Source: Hyphomicrobium sp.
Lineage (GTDB): Bacteria; Pseudomonadota; Alphaproteobacteria; Rhizobiales; Hyphomicrobiaceae
DNA: 64,000 nucleotides
Reading direction: 5' to 3'
Assembly (NCBI GenBank): GCA_019751875.1
Contig: JAIEMV010000015.1
Location: 105,177-169,176 of the forward strand
Shown piece by piece: positions 63,962-64,000 of the stretch. Positions within the stretch are counted from its first letter, which is position 1; every line of letters starts with the position of its first letter. A model generated the notes under the pieces. It had not been told where the DNA came from and made no database searches. It saw nothing but the letters and a program-made list of their open reading frames with translations. Both the position numbers and the translations under genes were made by a program.

Positions 63962-64000
63962 GACGGTGCGGCCGCCTTCGCGGATCGCGAAGCGGACCTT
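63929..64000 (-). CDS. tuf: Second elongation factor Tu gene, 3' end only
   Basis: The last 23 codons and stop of tuf (ending [20 protein letters not shown]); the 5' part lies beyond the window. The 72 bases are identical to the corresponding part of the gene at 45897-47105, as expected for duplicated tuf genes kept alike by gene conversion. Its downstream side carries the tandem tail repeats and a terminator. Confidence 0.9.
   Translation of the reverse strand, partial: KVRFAIREGGRTVGAGVVTAIVE

Overview
The window looks like a chromosomal segment of an alphaproteobacterium, most likely order Hyphomicrobiales (Rhizobiales). The clues are high GC, a str-S10-spc-alpha ribosomal super-cluster continuous with rplKAJL-rpoBC, an ATP12-type F1-ATPase assembly chaperone, a phasin, an AK1-like short-LID adenylate kinase, a split propionyl-CoA carboxylase (pccA/pccB) and a fused PutA. 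Family and genus cannot be fixed from the sequence alone. No phage, insertion sequence, CRISPR array or plasmid origin is visible.

Layout. 1-3.4 kb: the tail of an unrecognised protein, tRNA-Leu(GAG), lipB, a secreted acidic protein, a 24-residue Lys/Ala peptide gene, and a divergent LysR regulator behind a perfect 19-bp palindrome. 3.4-12 kb: pccA, a repeat-containing hypothetical protein, small exported and membrane proteins (including a DUF305 protein), a candidate plus-strand small RNA, clpS-clpA, and a phasin with a candidate PhaR operator. 12-24 kb: a D,D-carboxypeptidase with a SPOR domain, a membrane J-domain/VWA pair, putA divergent from panC, an SMI1/KNR4 protein, pccB and a duplicated-DUF2750 protein. 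24-30.5 kb: a tightly overlapping operon crcB-rluC-like-two paired small membrane proteins-HAD-ATP12, preceded by a Tae4-like amidase gene, rarA and a two-PDZ DegP/DegQ protease. 30.7-63 kb: the translation/transcription super-cluster on the minus strand, read as secE-nusG-rplKA-rplJL-rpoBC-rpsLG-fusA-tuf-S10-spc-alpha. The window ends inside a second tuf gene, separated from secE by a YbjQ-family gene and tRNA-Trp.

How the genes work together. The minus-strand block supplies ribosomal proteins, RNA polymerase core subunits, elongation factors, SecE/SecY and adenylate kinase. Sequence-level punctuation is visible: consensus-like promoters upstream of rpsL and rpsM, a probable promoter before tRNA-Trp, intrinsic terminators after rplQ, rpoC and the second tuf, and hairpins between rpsK/rpoA, rplL/rpoB and rpoB/rpoC. 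The flanking genes are mostly housekeeping: lipoylation, pantothenate synthesis, propionyl-CoA and proline catabolism, proteolysis, envelope growth and polyhydroxyalkanoate granules.

Most unusual signals: (1) a family of nested palindromes with a fixed asymmetric core and covarying outer and inner stems, nine copies at four intergenic places, five of them between rpoA and rplQ; (2) an EF-Tu whose switch I lacks the canonical RGITI motif and is six residues longer; (3) the 3' end of the second tuf repeated in tandem with a perfect hairpin in each roughly 110-bp unit; (4) a Tae4-type amidase with no secretion genes or recognisable immunity gene in view; (5) a 24-residue Lys/Ala peptide gene divergent from lysR across a LysR-type palindrome.
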